Assembly (NCBI GenBank): GCA_050257395.1
Contig: JBLMWU010000299.1
Location: 1 to 64,000, forward strand
Reading direction: 5' to 3'
Origin: JAIRTY01 sp050257395
Lineage (GTDB): Bacteria; Actinomycetota; Actinomycetes; Streptosporangiales; Streptosporangiaceae
Length of the DNA: 64,000 bases
A program made the position numbers and the translations under genes. The notes beneath the pieces were generated by a model. The model had not been told where the DNA came from, did not search any database, and saw only the letters and a list, made by a program, of their open reading frames with translations. Position 1 is the stretch's first letter. Each line of letters opens with the position of its first letter. Positions 1 through 8,604 of the stretch are shown piece by piece.

Positions 1-461
1 AAGAGAACCTGCTGGTCGGCGCCACATACGCACGCAAGGGCCCGTGGACGATCGAGCGCGTGTACGAGATGTTCGGCTGGATGCGGGAGCGCCGCCACCA
101 GCGCACCTCGCAGATGTCCGGTGGCGAGCAGCAGTCGGTGGCCATCGGCCGGGCGCTCGTGGCCAACCCGCGGGTGCTGCTGCTGGACGAGCTGTCGCTC
201 GGCCTGGCCCCAGTGATCGTGCAGCGGATCTACGGCATGCTGCCGCAGATCCTGGCGACCGGCCTGACCGTGCTGCTGGTCGAGCAGGACGTGAGCCAGG
301 CCCTGCGGGTGGCCTCGCACATCCACTGCCTGCTGGAGGGCCGGTCCACCCTGGAGGGCAGGCCGGCGGACGTGACCGCGGAGCGGGTCGAGGCCGCCTA
401 CTTCGGCCTGGCGGGAGCCGCATCGGTGCATGACGGGCCGGGCGAAGGGAGTGAGCGGTAA
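1..461 (+). CDS. livF: Branched-chain amino acid ABC transporter ATP-binding protein (5' truncated by window edge)
   Basis: Reading frame enters at base 3 and ends with TAA at 459-461. It is the ATPase that powers import of branched-chain amino acids or related substrates on the cytoplasmic face of the LivHM permease. The visible part begins at the family segment ENLLVGA, followed by the ABC signature MSGGEQQ and Walker B RVLLLDELSLGLAP; most LivF proteins have DEPSLGLAP, so Pro is Leu here. Walker A lies outside the window. The stop overlaps the next start as TAATG, so it is translationally coupled to livH. Substrate could also be urea or amides, since family members differ. Confidence 0.93.
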   Translation, partial: ENLLVGATYARKGPWTIERVYEMFGWMRERRHQRTSQMSGGEQQSVAIGRALVANPRVLLLDELSLGLAPVIVQRIYGMLPQILATGLTVLLVEQDVSQALRVASHIHCLLEGRSTLEGRPADVTAERVEAAYFGLAGAASVHDGPGEGSER

Positions 462-1336
462 TGGCCTGGGTGAACGCCATCATCCAGGGGGTGCTGACCG
501 GCGGGCTGTACGCGCTGTTCGCCACCGGCCTGTCGCTGATGTTCGGCGTGATGAACGTGGTGAACCTGGCGCACGGCGACCTCGCCGTGATCGCGGGCTA
601 CATCGCCATCGGCATCATCACCGTCACCAGCGTGCCGGTGATGTGGTCCTTCCTCATCGTGGTGCCGGTGATGGCGGTGCTCGGTTACGTGCTGCAGCGC
701 ACGCTGATCCAGAGCGCGCTGGACCGCAGCGTCCTCACCACTCTGCTGGTCACTTTCGGCCTGTCGGTGGTGATCGAGAACGGCCTGCTGCAGTTCTTCA
801 CCGCCAACAGCCGCGGGATCGGGGTCGGCTCGCCCGTCGTGAGCGGCTCATTCAACCTCGGCTCGCAGATCCAGATCGGCTACCTGCTCGTGCTGGTCTT
901 TGCGGTCGCCGTGGCGGTGCTGCTCGGGCTGCAGTACTTCCTGTCCCGGTCCAAGTACGGCCGGCTGATCCGGGCCGTCGCCGACGACCGGGAGGCGGCG
1001 CAGCTGTCCGGGGCCGACTACCGGCACGTGTTCGGCATCGCAGCGGCGCTCGCGTTCGGCACCGTGGGGCTGGGCGGCATCGCCTACGGGATGTACGACC
1101 AGCTCGCGCCCAGCACGGGCACCGACAAGATCCTGCTGTTCGCGTTCGCGGCGGTGGTGATCGGCGGGCTCGGCTCGCTGTGGGGCACCCTGCTCGGCGG
1201 CGTGGTGCTCGGCGTGGCCCAGGCGATCGGCGGCCAGATCAACATCTCCTATGAGGTGCTGGCCGGCTATCTCGTGTTCCTCGCCGTGCTGGTGCTGCGC
1301 CCGCAGGGCCTGACCTCCCGGAAGGCGCAGTCATGA
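461..1336 (+). CDS. livH: Branched-chain amino acid ABC transporter permease LivH
   Basis: Integral membrane permease, 291 aa, normal for LivH. The N-terminus has the family hallmark (GGLYALFATGLSLMFGV then NLAHGDL near residues 10-45), about eight hydrophobic segments, and the cytoplasmic EAA loop that contacts the ATPase (AVADDREAAQLSGAD, about residues 175-190). The start ATG overlaps the livF stop by one base and the stop overlaps livM by four bases (ATGA), so the three genes form one operon. The second ATPase (livG) and binding protein are presumably upstream of the window. Confidence 0.95.
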   Translation: MAWVNAIIQGVLTGGLYALFATGLSLMFGVMNVVNLAHGDLAVIAGYIAIGIITVTSVPVMWSFLIVVPVMAVLGYVLQRTLIQSALDRSVLTTLLVTFGLSVVIENGLLQFFTANSRGIGVGSPVVSGSFNLGSQIQIGYLLVLVFAVAVAVLLGLQYFLSRSKYGRLIRAVADDREAAQLSGADYRHVFGIAAALAFGTVGLGGIAYGMYDQLAPSTGTDKILLFAFAAVVIGGLGSLWGTLLGGVVLGVAQAIGGQINISYEVLAGYLVFLAVLVLRPQGLTSRKAQS

Positions 1337-2421
1337 GCGTCGCCTCGGACACCACCGCCCGCCCGGCAGCGGAGTTCCGGGTCACCCGGTCGCAGCGGAA
1401 CGTGGCCTGGACCGCGGCGGTCGCGCTGGTCGTCGTGGTCGTGCTGGCGATGTTCCCCTACCTGGTGTACTCCGGCACCACCAGCCTGATGGTGCAGGCC
1501 TTCATCGTGCTCACGCTGGCGAGCATGTGGAACCTGCTGGCCGGCTACGCGGGCCTGGTGTCGGTGGGGCAGCAGGCGTTCGTCGGGCTCGGCGCGTACT
1601 TCGTGCTGATCCTGGCGCTGCACGGGCTGTCGCCGTTCGCGGCGCTGCCGGTCGCCGCGATCGGCTGCGGCGTGGCGGCGCTGCCGCTGTGGTGGCTGGT
1701 CTCCCGGCTGCGCACCGGCTACTTCGCGATCGCCACCTGGGTGCTCGCCGCCACCCTCATGCTGATCATCGAGCGCTTCTCCTCGATCGGCGGCGGGACC
1801 GGCATGCCGCTGCCCGGCTTCGCCGGCCTCGACCCCACGCTGCTGACCGCCTACACCTACTGGGCCGGGCTGGCGGTCACGGTGGCGGCGCTGGCCGGCG
1901 TGTACCTGCTGCTGCGCGGCAGGCTCGGCCTGGTGCTCACCGCCATCCGCGACGACGAGGTGGCGGCGCGCAGCTCCGGGGCGAAGGTGGGCCTGGCCCG
2001 GCTGCTGGTGTTCGTGGTGGCGGGCGCCGGCTGCGGCGCGGCCGGCGCGGTGCTGGCGATCAGCCAGCTGCAGGTGCAGCCGGAGGCCGTGTTCAGCGTG
2101 CAGTGGACCGCGGAGATGGCGTTCGCGACGATCATCGGCGGGCTGGGCACGATCGAGGGGCCGATCATCGGCACCGCCGTGTTCATGGTGCTGCAGCAGA
2201 CGCTGCAGTCGTACAACGCCTGGTACCTGATCGCCCTGGGCCTGGTCGCGATCATCGTCGCCCTGTTCGCCCGCCGGGGCGTGTGGGGCCTGGTCGATGA
2301 CCACCTGAACGTCCGGCTCTTCCCGGTCGGCTACTGGCTGCGGACCCCGGCCGACCGGGGCCGGCGCCGGGGCCCGGCGAACGGGCGGCCGCCGGGCGGC
2401 TCAGCCGCGGTCCCCCAGTAA
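1333..2421 (+). CDS. livM: Branched-chain amino acid ABC transporter permease LivM
   Basis: Second permease of the importer, 362 aa. It shows the LivM signature MWNLLAGYAGLVSVGQQAF near residues 65-85, about ten hydrophobic segments and an EAA loop (AIRDDEVAARSSGAK, about residues 205-220). It ends in a hydrophilic Arg/Gly/Pro-rich tail of about 30 residues. The start overlaps livH by four bases. It is the last gene of the operon; the next gene converges on it 26 bases away with no clear hairpin terminator between them. Confidence 0.95.
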   Translation: MSVASDTTARPAAEFRVTRSQRNVAWTAAVALVVVVVLAMFPYLVYSGTTSLMVQAFIVLTLASMWNLLAGYAGLVSVGQQAFVGLGAYFVLILALHGLSPFAALPVAAIGCGVAALPLWWLVSRLRTGYFAIATWVLAATLMLIIERFSSIGGGTGMPLPGFAGLDPTLLTAYTYWAGLAVTVAALAGVYLLLRGRLGLVLTAIRDDEVAARSSGAKVGLARLLVFVVAGAGCGAAGAVLAISQLQVQPEAVFSVQWTAEMAFATIIGGLGTIEGPIIGTAVFMVLQQTLQSYNAWYLIALGLVAIIVALFARRGVWGLVDDHLNVRLFPVGYWLRTPADRGRRRGPANGRPPGGSAAVPQ

Positions 2422-2447
2422 CCGGCGCACCCCAGCGGCCGTCACGG

Positions 2448-2993
2448 CTACCGGGCTGGCCGGTAGGTCGCGATCAGTGCACCGCTGCTGGTCGGCTGGG
2501 CATGGGCCAGCTCGAATCTGGTCAGCGCGGCATCTGCGGGGAACAGCCGCTTGCGGCCGCCACCGGCGACGACCGGGCTGATCATCAGGGTGAGCTCGTC
2601 GAGCAGCCCCTGCTGGATCAGCGACCAGACCAGCGAGGGGCTGCCGGCCGTCCCGATCGTCCCGCCGTCCTGCTGGCGCAGCTCCGTGAGGAAGTCAGCC
2701 ACCGGGCCCCTGATGAGCGTGCTGTTCGGCCACTGGCCGACTGAGTCGAGCGTGGTGGAGGCGACGTATTTCCGGGTGCTGTTGATGTAGCTCGCGAACG
2801 GTTCGTCGGCCGAAGCCGGCCAGTACCCGGCCCACTCGGTGAACGTCACCCGGCCCAGCAGGACTGCATCCTGCTCTTCCAGCATGCGCGACAGCACGGC
2901 GCCCATCTCCTCATCGAAGGCGGGCTGCCACTCGTTGGGGGCCTCGACCACACCGTCGATCGAGCTGAAAAGCCCCGCAGTCACCTTGCGCAT
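2448..2993 (-). CDS. Dihydrofolate reductase / RibD C-terminal family protein
   Basis: 181 aa, starting at ATG 2993 because MRKVTAGLFSSIDGVVEAP is the family N-terminus and GGGAGG lies about 12 bases upstream; an open extension to 3101 is not typical of the family. This is the NADPH-binding RibD_C/DHFR fold: LFSSIDGV at the start, LLGRVTFTEWA near residue 50, GTIGTAGSPSLV near residue 120 and a C-terminal VVAGGGRKRLFP. The usual function is an uncharacterised pteridine- or nitro-type reductase; substrate unknown. It lies 58 bases downstream of an AraC-type regulator on the same strand, which probably controls it. It is one of four related genes in the window. Confidence 0.85.
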   Translation of the reverse strand: MRKVTAGLFSSIDGVVEAPNEWQPAFDEEMGAVLSRMLEEQDAVLLGRVTFTEWAGYWPASADEPFASYINSTRKYVASTTLDSVGQWPNSTLIRGPVADFLTELRQQDGGTIGTAGSPSLVWSLIQQGLLDELTLMISPVVAGGGRKRLFPADAALTRFELAHAQPTSSGALIATYRPAR

Positions 2994-3051
2994 GTGGTCA
3001 ATGCCTCCCTGCCGGTTGCCTGTCACCTGGAGGTTAGGCAGAGAGGAGCAC

Positions 3052-3762
3052 TCAGGTCTTGTACAGAAGCGACAGCGGCTCCGGCGGGTTCCGGTCGGCA
3101 AGCTGCGTGGCGGTGCGGCCGATGTAGCGGGTCAGCGACCGCGCCAGGTGCGGCTGGTCGAAGTACCCGAGCCGGCAGGCCACGTCGCTGGCTGGCAGGC
3201 CCTGCTGGATCAGGACTGCTGCCTGCCGGGCACGGCCGATCTGCCTGATGGTCCCGCGGGTGAGCCCGGTCGCCGCCACGACGCGCCGCTGCAGAGTGCG
3301 CTCGGACACATCCGCGGGCGCGCCCCGGAGCGCACCGGTGACGAGCGGGTCCCAGACCAGAGCACCTTCACGCACCAGCTGCCGCACGAAGCCCTCGGCA
3401 TTGCCGTAGCCGGGCAGCCGCCAGGCGGAGCCATTCAGCCAGAACGACCGGCGGGTCGCGCCGGGAATGGCGGCAGAGCCATCAACAAGCCGATTGACCG
3501 GCAGCTGTGACAGCGACGTGCCGAGGGAGAAGCTGATCCCGAAGAACGTGGCATCTTCCGGAACCGGGGCCGGGCCCGCCTTCGACTCCGGCCCCTGCAC
3601 AGCCACGCTGACCTGGCCGCGATGCTGCCAGAAGACCAGATCCCAGTGGGCTGTCGCGATCGACATCATCCGGCTGACTTCAGAACTGCTGCTGCGCCAC
3701 ACCCGCTCGATGAACGGCAGATCCGACGGCCGGCTCTCGATCTCCAGGCCCATCCGCGTCAA
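3052..3762 (-). CDS. AraC/XylS-family transcriptional regulator
   Basis: 236 aa. The C-terminal third carries the double helix-turn-helix of the AraC family (DVSERTLQRRVVAATGLTRG, then SDVACRLGYFDQPHLARSLTRYIG, about residues 150-215). The N-terminal 130 residues form a cupin-like sensing region of the kind found in small AraC regulators next to reductases. Start may be ATG 3762 or ATG 3753 (MGLEIESRP). It directly precedes the DHFR-family gene on the same strand, so the pair is likely a regulator plus its target. The inducer cannot be read from the sequence. Confidence 0.88.
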   Translation of the reverse strand: MTRMGLEIESRPSDLPFIERVWRSSSSEVSRMMSIATAHWDLVFWQHRGQVSVAVQGPESKAGPAPVPEDATFFGISFSLGTSLSQLPVNRLVDGSAAIPGATRRSFWLNGSAWRLPGYGNAEGFVRQLVREGALVWDPLVTGALRGAPADVSERTLQRRVVAATGLTRGTIRQIGRARQAAVLIQQGLPASDVACRLGYFDQPHLARSLTRYIGRTATQLADRNPPEPLSLLYKT

Positions 3763-3821
3763 TCCTCCCAGCCCACGAGGCTATCGGTGCCCTGTTCCCG
3801 GCGGACAGGCGATGCGGCGGG

Positions 3822-4352
3822 CTAGAACCGCCACCGGGTCGCGCCGCCGGGCTCGACGGTGCCCAGCGCGGTCGCGGTGCGCGGCGTGAGCCGGTACACG
3901 TGCCAGGGCGGCGGGCCGGCCGAGGGCGCGCTGTATTCCGCGGTGAGCGCCCGGCCCGTCTCGTCGACCCGGGCCGGCCAGCCTTGCGCCGCCCAGCGCG
4001 CCGCCATCGCGGCCACCGTGGCCGGGTCGGTGACCAGGCTGGCCTCGCCCGCCACCACCAGGTCGAACTCCCGGGTTGCCACGCTGAGCGTACAGCGCGG
4101 GTCCCGGGCCAGGTTGCGGCCCTTGCGGGTGCCCTTGCCGGTCTCGAACCAGAAGCAGCCGTCTGCCCACAGCGCGCCGATGCCGGTGAGGTGCGGGCTG
4201 CCGTCCGGGTTGATCGTGGCCAGCCAGCAGGTGTGCCGGTCCGGCCCGCCGGTGCCCGGGGCCTGGCTCAGGCCCGCCTCGAGCCTGGCCTCGATCGCGG
4301 CCCAGTCGAGCAGCGGCGAGTCATACAGCTCAGCGAGGTTGGTTGCGTCCAT
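3822..4352 (-). CDS. Pyridoxamine 5'-phosphate oxidase-family (FMN/F420-binding split-barrel) protein
   Basis: 176 aa, split beta-barrel family. Typical strands are CWLATINPDGSPHLTGIGALW (residues about 42-62), FWFETGKGTRKGRNLARDPRC (the residues that hold the flavin phosphate) and LVVAGEASLVTD. Such actinobacterial proteins bind FMN, F420 or haem and are often F420H2-dependent reductases; true PNPOx activity is unlikely because the C-terminal PNPOx motif is missing. Single gene, separated from its neighbours by 48 and 59 bases; the upstream AraC gene is transcribed away from it. Confidence 0.85.
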   Translation of the reverse strand: MDATNLAELYDSPLLDWAAIEARLEAGLSQAPGTGGPDRHTCWLATINPDGSPHLTGIGALWADGCFWFETGKGTRKGRNLARDPRCTLSVATREFDLVVAGEASLVTDPATVAAMAARWAAQGWPARVDETGRALTAEYSAPSAGPPPWHVYRLTPRTATALGTVEPGGATRWRF

Positions 4353-4400
4353 AACCCTTCTGACGGCGCGGCCCGCCCCGGCTCATCGGCCCGGGCCGGG

Positions 4401-5564
4401 TCAGGTGTCCTCCTGGCCGGGCAGGGCGGCGGTGACCGCCGCGGTGACCTCGCGGATGGGGGGAAGCGCGCTGATGAAGTCGATGGTGAGGTAGGCGTAG
4501 CGCTCGAGGATGCCGAGCAGGACGTGGCCGGTGGTGAGCGCTTTGTGGTCGAGGCGTTCGGCGACGATGAGCACGTCCTCGGCCACGATGCGCCGCGCCT
4601 CCGGGGTGAATATGCCAGTCGCCCGCGAATAGGGTGATTTGGCGTAGGTCAGGACGTTCCCGTTCCCCGGGTCCCGGCGGTACATCATGCCCGTGTCGTC
4701 GGGGTAGCGCGGGTCGGCGGGTGGGGCGAGCGGGCGGTCCCAGCCATACCTGGCGCGCACGGCCGCGGCCACGCCGGTCTCCGCGTTCAGGACCCCGAAC
4801 AGCAGGTGAGAGGGCTCGACCCAGCGGTCGTTGGCTCTGCGCGCATACCTGACCCCGGCGTTGATGGCGTCGCGGGCCCGGGCGGTGAATCGCTCGAAGA
4901 GGGGTGGCATCGGCCCTGGGCTCGGTGGTTCCGCGCCGCGGGCGGCGAGCACGGCGGCGCGCTCCGCCAGGCGCGCGTGCTCCACCGGGGGCCTTATCGG
5001 GGGCAGCTCATGGCCGGCGTCCACGAGCGCCTGGACGCTGCCAACTCCGAGCCCGGCAAGGATCCGGGCCGGGAGTTCCTGCTCGCCGAGCGCGAGCAGC
5101 AGATGCTCGGTGCCCGGCCCCAGCACGCCCCGGGCCGCCGCCACTGCCACCGCCCGGCGCAGCACCTCCTCGCTCGCTGGCGAGCGAGGAGGGCGGAGCT
5201 TGAGCTTGCCGCCGGAACCCCGGATCGCCGCGATCACATCGTGGATCGCGCGGGCGCCGATGCCCTCGCCAGCGAGAATGCGCTCAACGGTGCCGTACCG
5301 GGCGGCTGCGAGCAGCAGATGCTCGGGTTCCACTCTGGGGTGACTCAGCATCCGCGCCTCGTCATCGGCCAGCAGGATCGCGTTCCAGGCCTGGTCGTCG
5401 AACCAGCCCAGCGGGTCCTGCGGCCAGGTGATCGGGGGATCTCCGCCGGCGCCGCCGCGCTTGCCGCCCGGAGCCGCAAGCGCCCGCCGTGCCTGGGTGT
5501 ACTTCTCGCCGGTCTGCTCCATCCTGGAGCGGATCGCGCGCTTCGACCGCCGGTTCGCAGTCAT
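4401..5564 (-). CDS. Clp-N repeat protein without ATPase domain
   Basis: 387 aa from ATG 5564 (MTANRRSKRAIRSRM, a leader common to actinobacterial proteins of this type; AGGGG about 7 bases upstream). The open frame reaches 5753 but that extension does not look coded. Four Clp-N repeats are visible, i.e. two Clp-N domains: the signatures VEPEHLLLAAARYG, GPGTEHLLLALGE, VEPSHLLFGVLNAE and LTTGHVLLGILERY. No Walker A or B motif is present, so it is not an unfoldase. A role as a substrate adaptor or regulator of ClpC1, or as a decoy binding site for Clp-targeting compounds, is inference. Monocistronic. Confidence 0.8.
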   Translation of the reverse strand: MTANRRSKRAIRSRMEQTGEKYTQARRALAAPGGKRGGAGGDPPITWPQDPLGWFDDQAWNAILLADDEARMLSHPRVEPEHLLLAAARYGTVERILAGEGIGARAIHDVIAAIRGSGGKLKLRPPRSPASEEVLRRAVAVAAARGVLGPGTEHLLLALGEQELPARILAGLGVGSVQALVDAGHELPPIRPPVEHARLAERAAVLAARGAEPPSPGPMPPLFERFTARARDAINAGVRYARRANDRWVEPSHLLFGVLNAETGVAAAVRARYGWDRPLAPPADPRYPDDTGMMYRRDPGNGNVLTYAKSPYSRATGIFTPEARRIVAEDVLIVAERLDHKALTTGHVLLGILERYAYLTIDFISALPPIREVTAAVTAALPGQEDT

Positions 5565-5846
5565 GCCAGCCCCTGCTCTGGCCAGACCCCACGCCTTCCG
5601 GCCATGCTTGGAGATGACCCGCCCGAGACAGATGTCCCTTGCTCCGTCATCGCCGGCTCGCGCGTGGGACGGGCACCGGCTCAGAGGATGCGCCTGGGCA
5701 GTCGCGCAGGGTGAAAATACGCCCCCGGGACTCGCGTGTCCAGCCCGCGGCACCCAAGGCCCCCGCGTCTCAGCTCATCGCCCGGATCAGCACCGCACCG
5801 GGGCCCGCCACGATCCCGGCCTCGCCGGCCACCGTGACGGGGGCGG

Positions 5847-6842
5847 TCAGCCGGTGCGGACCACCACGTAGTCGCAGAGCGCCTCGAACGCGGCCCGGGC
5901 GGAGACCTCCGGCAGGGCGGTGATCTGGTCGCGGGCCACGGTGGCCCAGTAGCGCAGGTCGGCCCGGGCGGCCTCCATCGCCGGGTGCGCGCGCAGCAGG
6001 CTGAGTGCCTCGCTGTGCAGGGCCGGGTCGGTCAGGCCGCCGGGGGCGGTCAGCAACTCGGTCAGCCGCCCCCCGGCCGGGCCGGGGTCGGCCAGCGCGT
6101 GCAGCACCGGCAGCGAGCGGATCCCCTCCCGCAGGTCGGTGCCGGGCGTCTTGCCGGACTCGGCGGAGTCGCTGGCCACGTCCAGGATGTCGTCGGACAG
6201 CTGGAAGGCGATGCCCAGCGCCTCGCAGGCGGGCGCCATCCGGCCGGTGACCGCACGCGGGGCGTCCGACAGCATGGCGCCGAACCGGCCCGCGGTCGCG
6301 ATCAGCGAGGCGGTCTTGTCCTTGACCACCCGCAGGTAGTGCTCCAGCGGGTCCTGCCCGGGCCGTGGCCCGATCGTCTCGGCGATCTGGCCGTGCACCA
6401 GCTGGGCGAAGGTCTCCGCCTGGATCCGGATGGCGTCCTCGCCCAGGTCCGCGACGATCCGTGAGGCCCGGGCGAACAGGTAGTCCCCGGTCAGGATGGC
6501 GACCGTGTTGTCCCAGCGGGAGTTCGCGCTGGCGTGACCCCGGCGGATGACCGCCTCGTCCATGACGTCGTCGTGGTACAGCGTGGCCAGGTGCGTCAGC
6601 TCGATGGCAACCGCGGCGGGCACCACCCGCGGGTCGCGCGGGTTGCCGAACTGCGCGGCCAGCAGCACCAGGGTGGCGCGGAACCGCTTGCCGCCGGCGT
6701 CGATCAGGTGCCGGGACGCTTCGGCGAGCAGCGCCTCTTCCGTCTTGGCCGCTTCCCGCAGCCCTTCCTCGACGAGGCCCAGCCCGTCGACGACCTGGGC
6801 TTCCAGCGCAGCATCGGCCAGGTCCATCGGGACAGTGATCAC
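5847..6842 (-). CDS. Long-chain polyprenyl diphosphate synthase (menaquinone side chain)
   Basis: 331 aa trans-prenyltransferase. It elongates FPP/GGPP with isopentenyl diphosphate to the hepta- to nonaprenyl diphosphate used as the menaquinone tail. Both aspartate-rich motifs are visible: LYHDDVMDEA (about residue 90) and QLSDDILDVASD (about residue 218), with GGKRFR near residue 50 for pyrophosphate binding. Residues before the first motif are small, consistent with a long product. It is the last gene after nuoN (172 bases away), as in other actinobacteria where this gene closes the complex I cluster. Confidence 0.92.
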   Translation of the reverse strand: MITVPMDLADAALEAQVVDGLGLVEEGLREAAKTEEALLAEASRHLIDAGGKRFRATLVLLAAQFGNPRDPRVVPAAVAIELTHLATLYHDDVMDEAVIRRGHASANSRWDNTVAILTGDYLFARASRIVADLGEDAIRIQAETFAQLVHGQIAETIGPRPGQDPLEHYLRVVKDKTASLIATAGRFGAMLSDAPRAVTGRMAPACEALGIAFQLSDDILDVASDSAESGKTPGTDLREGIRSLPVLHALADPGPAGGRLTELLTAPGGLTDPALHSEALSLLRAHPAMEAARADLRYWATVARDQITALPEVSARAAFEALCDYVVVRTG

Positions 6843-7014
6843 TCGGGCTCCAGATGCTCGTGGCGCGCCGCAGAAACAGATAGCAGGGGTGCGCTCACGC
6901 TATTCTCACGCACCGCCCGAACGGCCACCGCACCCAGGTATGCCCCACGCAGGCCGCAACGAACCCCCGGGTGTACAGCGCGGCGTGGGGAACGCCCGCG
7001 CCCCCCAGCCACCC

Positions 7015-8604
7015 TCAGCGGACGAACAGGTGCGCGGCAGCATGGTTGGCGAGGCTGAGCAGCGGCCCCGGCACGATGCCGAACACCAGCGTGGTGAGCG
7101 CGCCGACGCCCACCGCGACGCTGGTGAACAGGCCCGGCGCGACCACGGCCGGGCCGTCCGGCGCCGGCTCGGAGAAGAACATCAGCACGATCACCCGGAC
7201 GTAGAAGAACGCGGCGATCGCGCTCGACAGCACGCCCACGATGACCAGCGGCAGCGCCCCGCCCGCGATGGCGGCCTGGAAGACCGCGAACTTGCCGGTG
7301 AAGCCGCTGGTGAGCGGGATCCCGGCGAACGCCAGCAGGAAGAACGCGAACATCCCGGCGAACAGCGGCGACCGCTTGCCCAGGCCCGCCCACTTGGACA
7401 GGTGGTTGGCCTCGCCGGCCGTGTCGCGGACCAGGGTCACCACCGCGAACGCGCCGATGGTGGTGAAGCCGTACACCGCCAGGTAGAACAGCGAGCTGGA
7501 CAGCCCGGACTCGGTGGCGGCGATGACGCCGGTCAGCACGAACCCGGCGTGCGCGATGGAGGAGTAGGCCAGCAGCCGCTTCACGTCGGTCTGGGTGATG
7601 GCGATGATCGCGCCGATGACCATGGTGAGGATGGCCACCCCCCACATCACCGGCCGCCAGTCCCACGTCAGGGTGCCGAACGCGACGTAGAACACCCGCA
7701 GCAGGGCGCCGAACGCGGCTACCAGGGTGCAGGAGGCCATCAGCGCGGTCACCGGGGTGGGGGCGCCCTGGTAGACGTCCGGCTTCCAGCTCTGGAACGG
7801 CACCGCGCCGATCTTGAAGAGCAGGCCGAGACCGAGCAGCGCCATGCCGGCGTACAGCAGCGGCGCGGAGCCGATGTTGCCCGAGGCCGCGGCCAGGATC
7901 GCCGACAGCCGCACCGAGCCGGCGAACCCGTACAGCATGGCGACGCCGAATAGGAAGAACGCCGAGGAGAAGGCGCCCAGCAGGAAGTACTTCATGGCCG
8001 CTTCCTGCGACAGCAGCCGCCGGCGCCGGGCCAGCCCGCACAGCAGGTACAGCGGCAGGGACAGCACTTCCAGCGCGACGAACATGGTGAGCAGGTCGTT
8101 GGCGGCCGGGAACAGCAGCATCCCGCCGACCGCGAACAGGGTCAGCGGGTAGACCTCGGTGTGGGTGATGCCCGCCAGCAGGCCCTCCCGCTCCTCGGCG
8201 CTGCCCGGCACCGCGGCGGCCTGCGCCGCGAACGGGCTCACCTCGTGCGAGGACTCGGCGATCAGCAGCACGCTGATCACCGCCAGCACCAGGATGGTGC
8301 CCTGGATGAACAGGGTGGGGCCGTCCACCCCCACCGCACCCATGGCCGCGACGTGGCCCGCGGCGCCGCCGGAGAACAGGTGCCCGGTGGCCGCGACGAT
8401 GATCGTGATCACGAAGGCGGCCAGCAGCCCGCCCAGGGTGATCACCAGGTGCCAGCCCCGCCGCTGCCGGCGCGGCACGAACGCCTCGACGAGCACGCCC
8501 GCCACCGCGGCGCCGAACACCACCAGCATCGGCGAGAGCTGCCAGTACTCGATCTGCGGGGAGGGGATGGGGGCCAGCGCCAGGCTGCCTGAGATCCCGG
8601 TCAC
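7015..8604 (-). CDS. nuoN: NADH-quinone oxidoreductase subunit N
   Basis: 529 aa antiporter-like membrane subunit of complex I. I chose GTG 8604 (VTGISGSLALAPIPSP), which overlaps the nuoM stop as GTGA; the longer open frame upstream is the shadow of nuoM. About 14 hydrophobic segments; the proton-channel core includes MKYFLLGAFSSAFFLFGVAM and FKIGAVPFQSWKPDVYQGAP, where Lys and Glu residues in mid-membrane carry protons. It is the last nuo gene. Confidence 0.95.
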   Translation of the reverse strand: MTGISGSLALAPIPSPQIEYWQLSPMLVVFGAAVAGVLVEAFVPRRQRRGWHLVITLGGLLAAFVITIIVAATGHLFSGGAAGHVAAMGAVGVDGPTLFIQGTILVLAVISVLLIAESSHEVSPFAAQAAAVPGSAEEREGLLAGITHTEVYPLTLFAVGGMLLFPAANDLLTMFVALEVLSLPLYLLCGLARRRRLLSQEAAMKYFLLGAFSSAFFLFGVAMLYGFAGSVRLSAILAAASGNIGSAPLLYAGMALLGLGLLFKIGAVPFQSWKPDVYQGAPTPVTALMASCTLVAAFGALLRVFYVAFGTLTWDWRPVMWGVAILTMVIGAIIAITQTDVKRLLAYSSIAHAGFVLTGVIAATESGLSSSLFYLAVYGFTTIGAFAVVTLVRDTAGEANHLSKWAGLGKRSPLFAGMFAFFLLAFAGIPLTSGFTGKFAVFQAAIAGGALPLVIVGVLSSAIAAFFYVRVIVLMFFSEPAPDGPAVVAPGLFTSVAVGVGALTTLVFGIVPGPLLSLANHAAAHLFVR

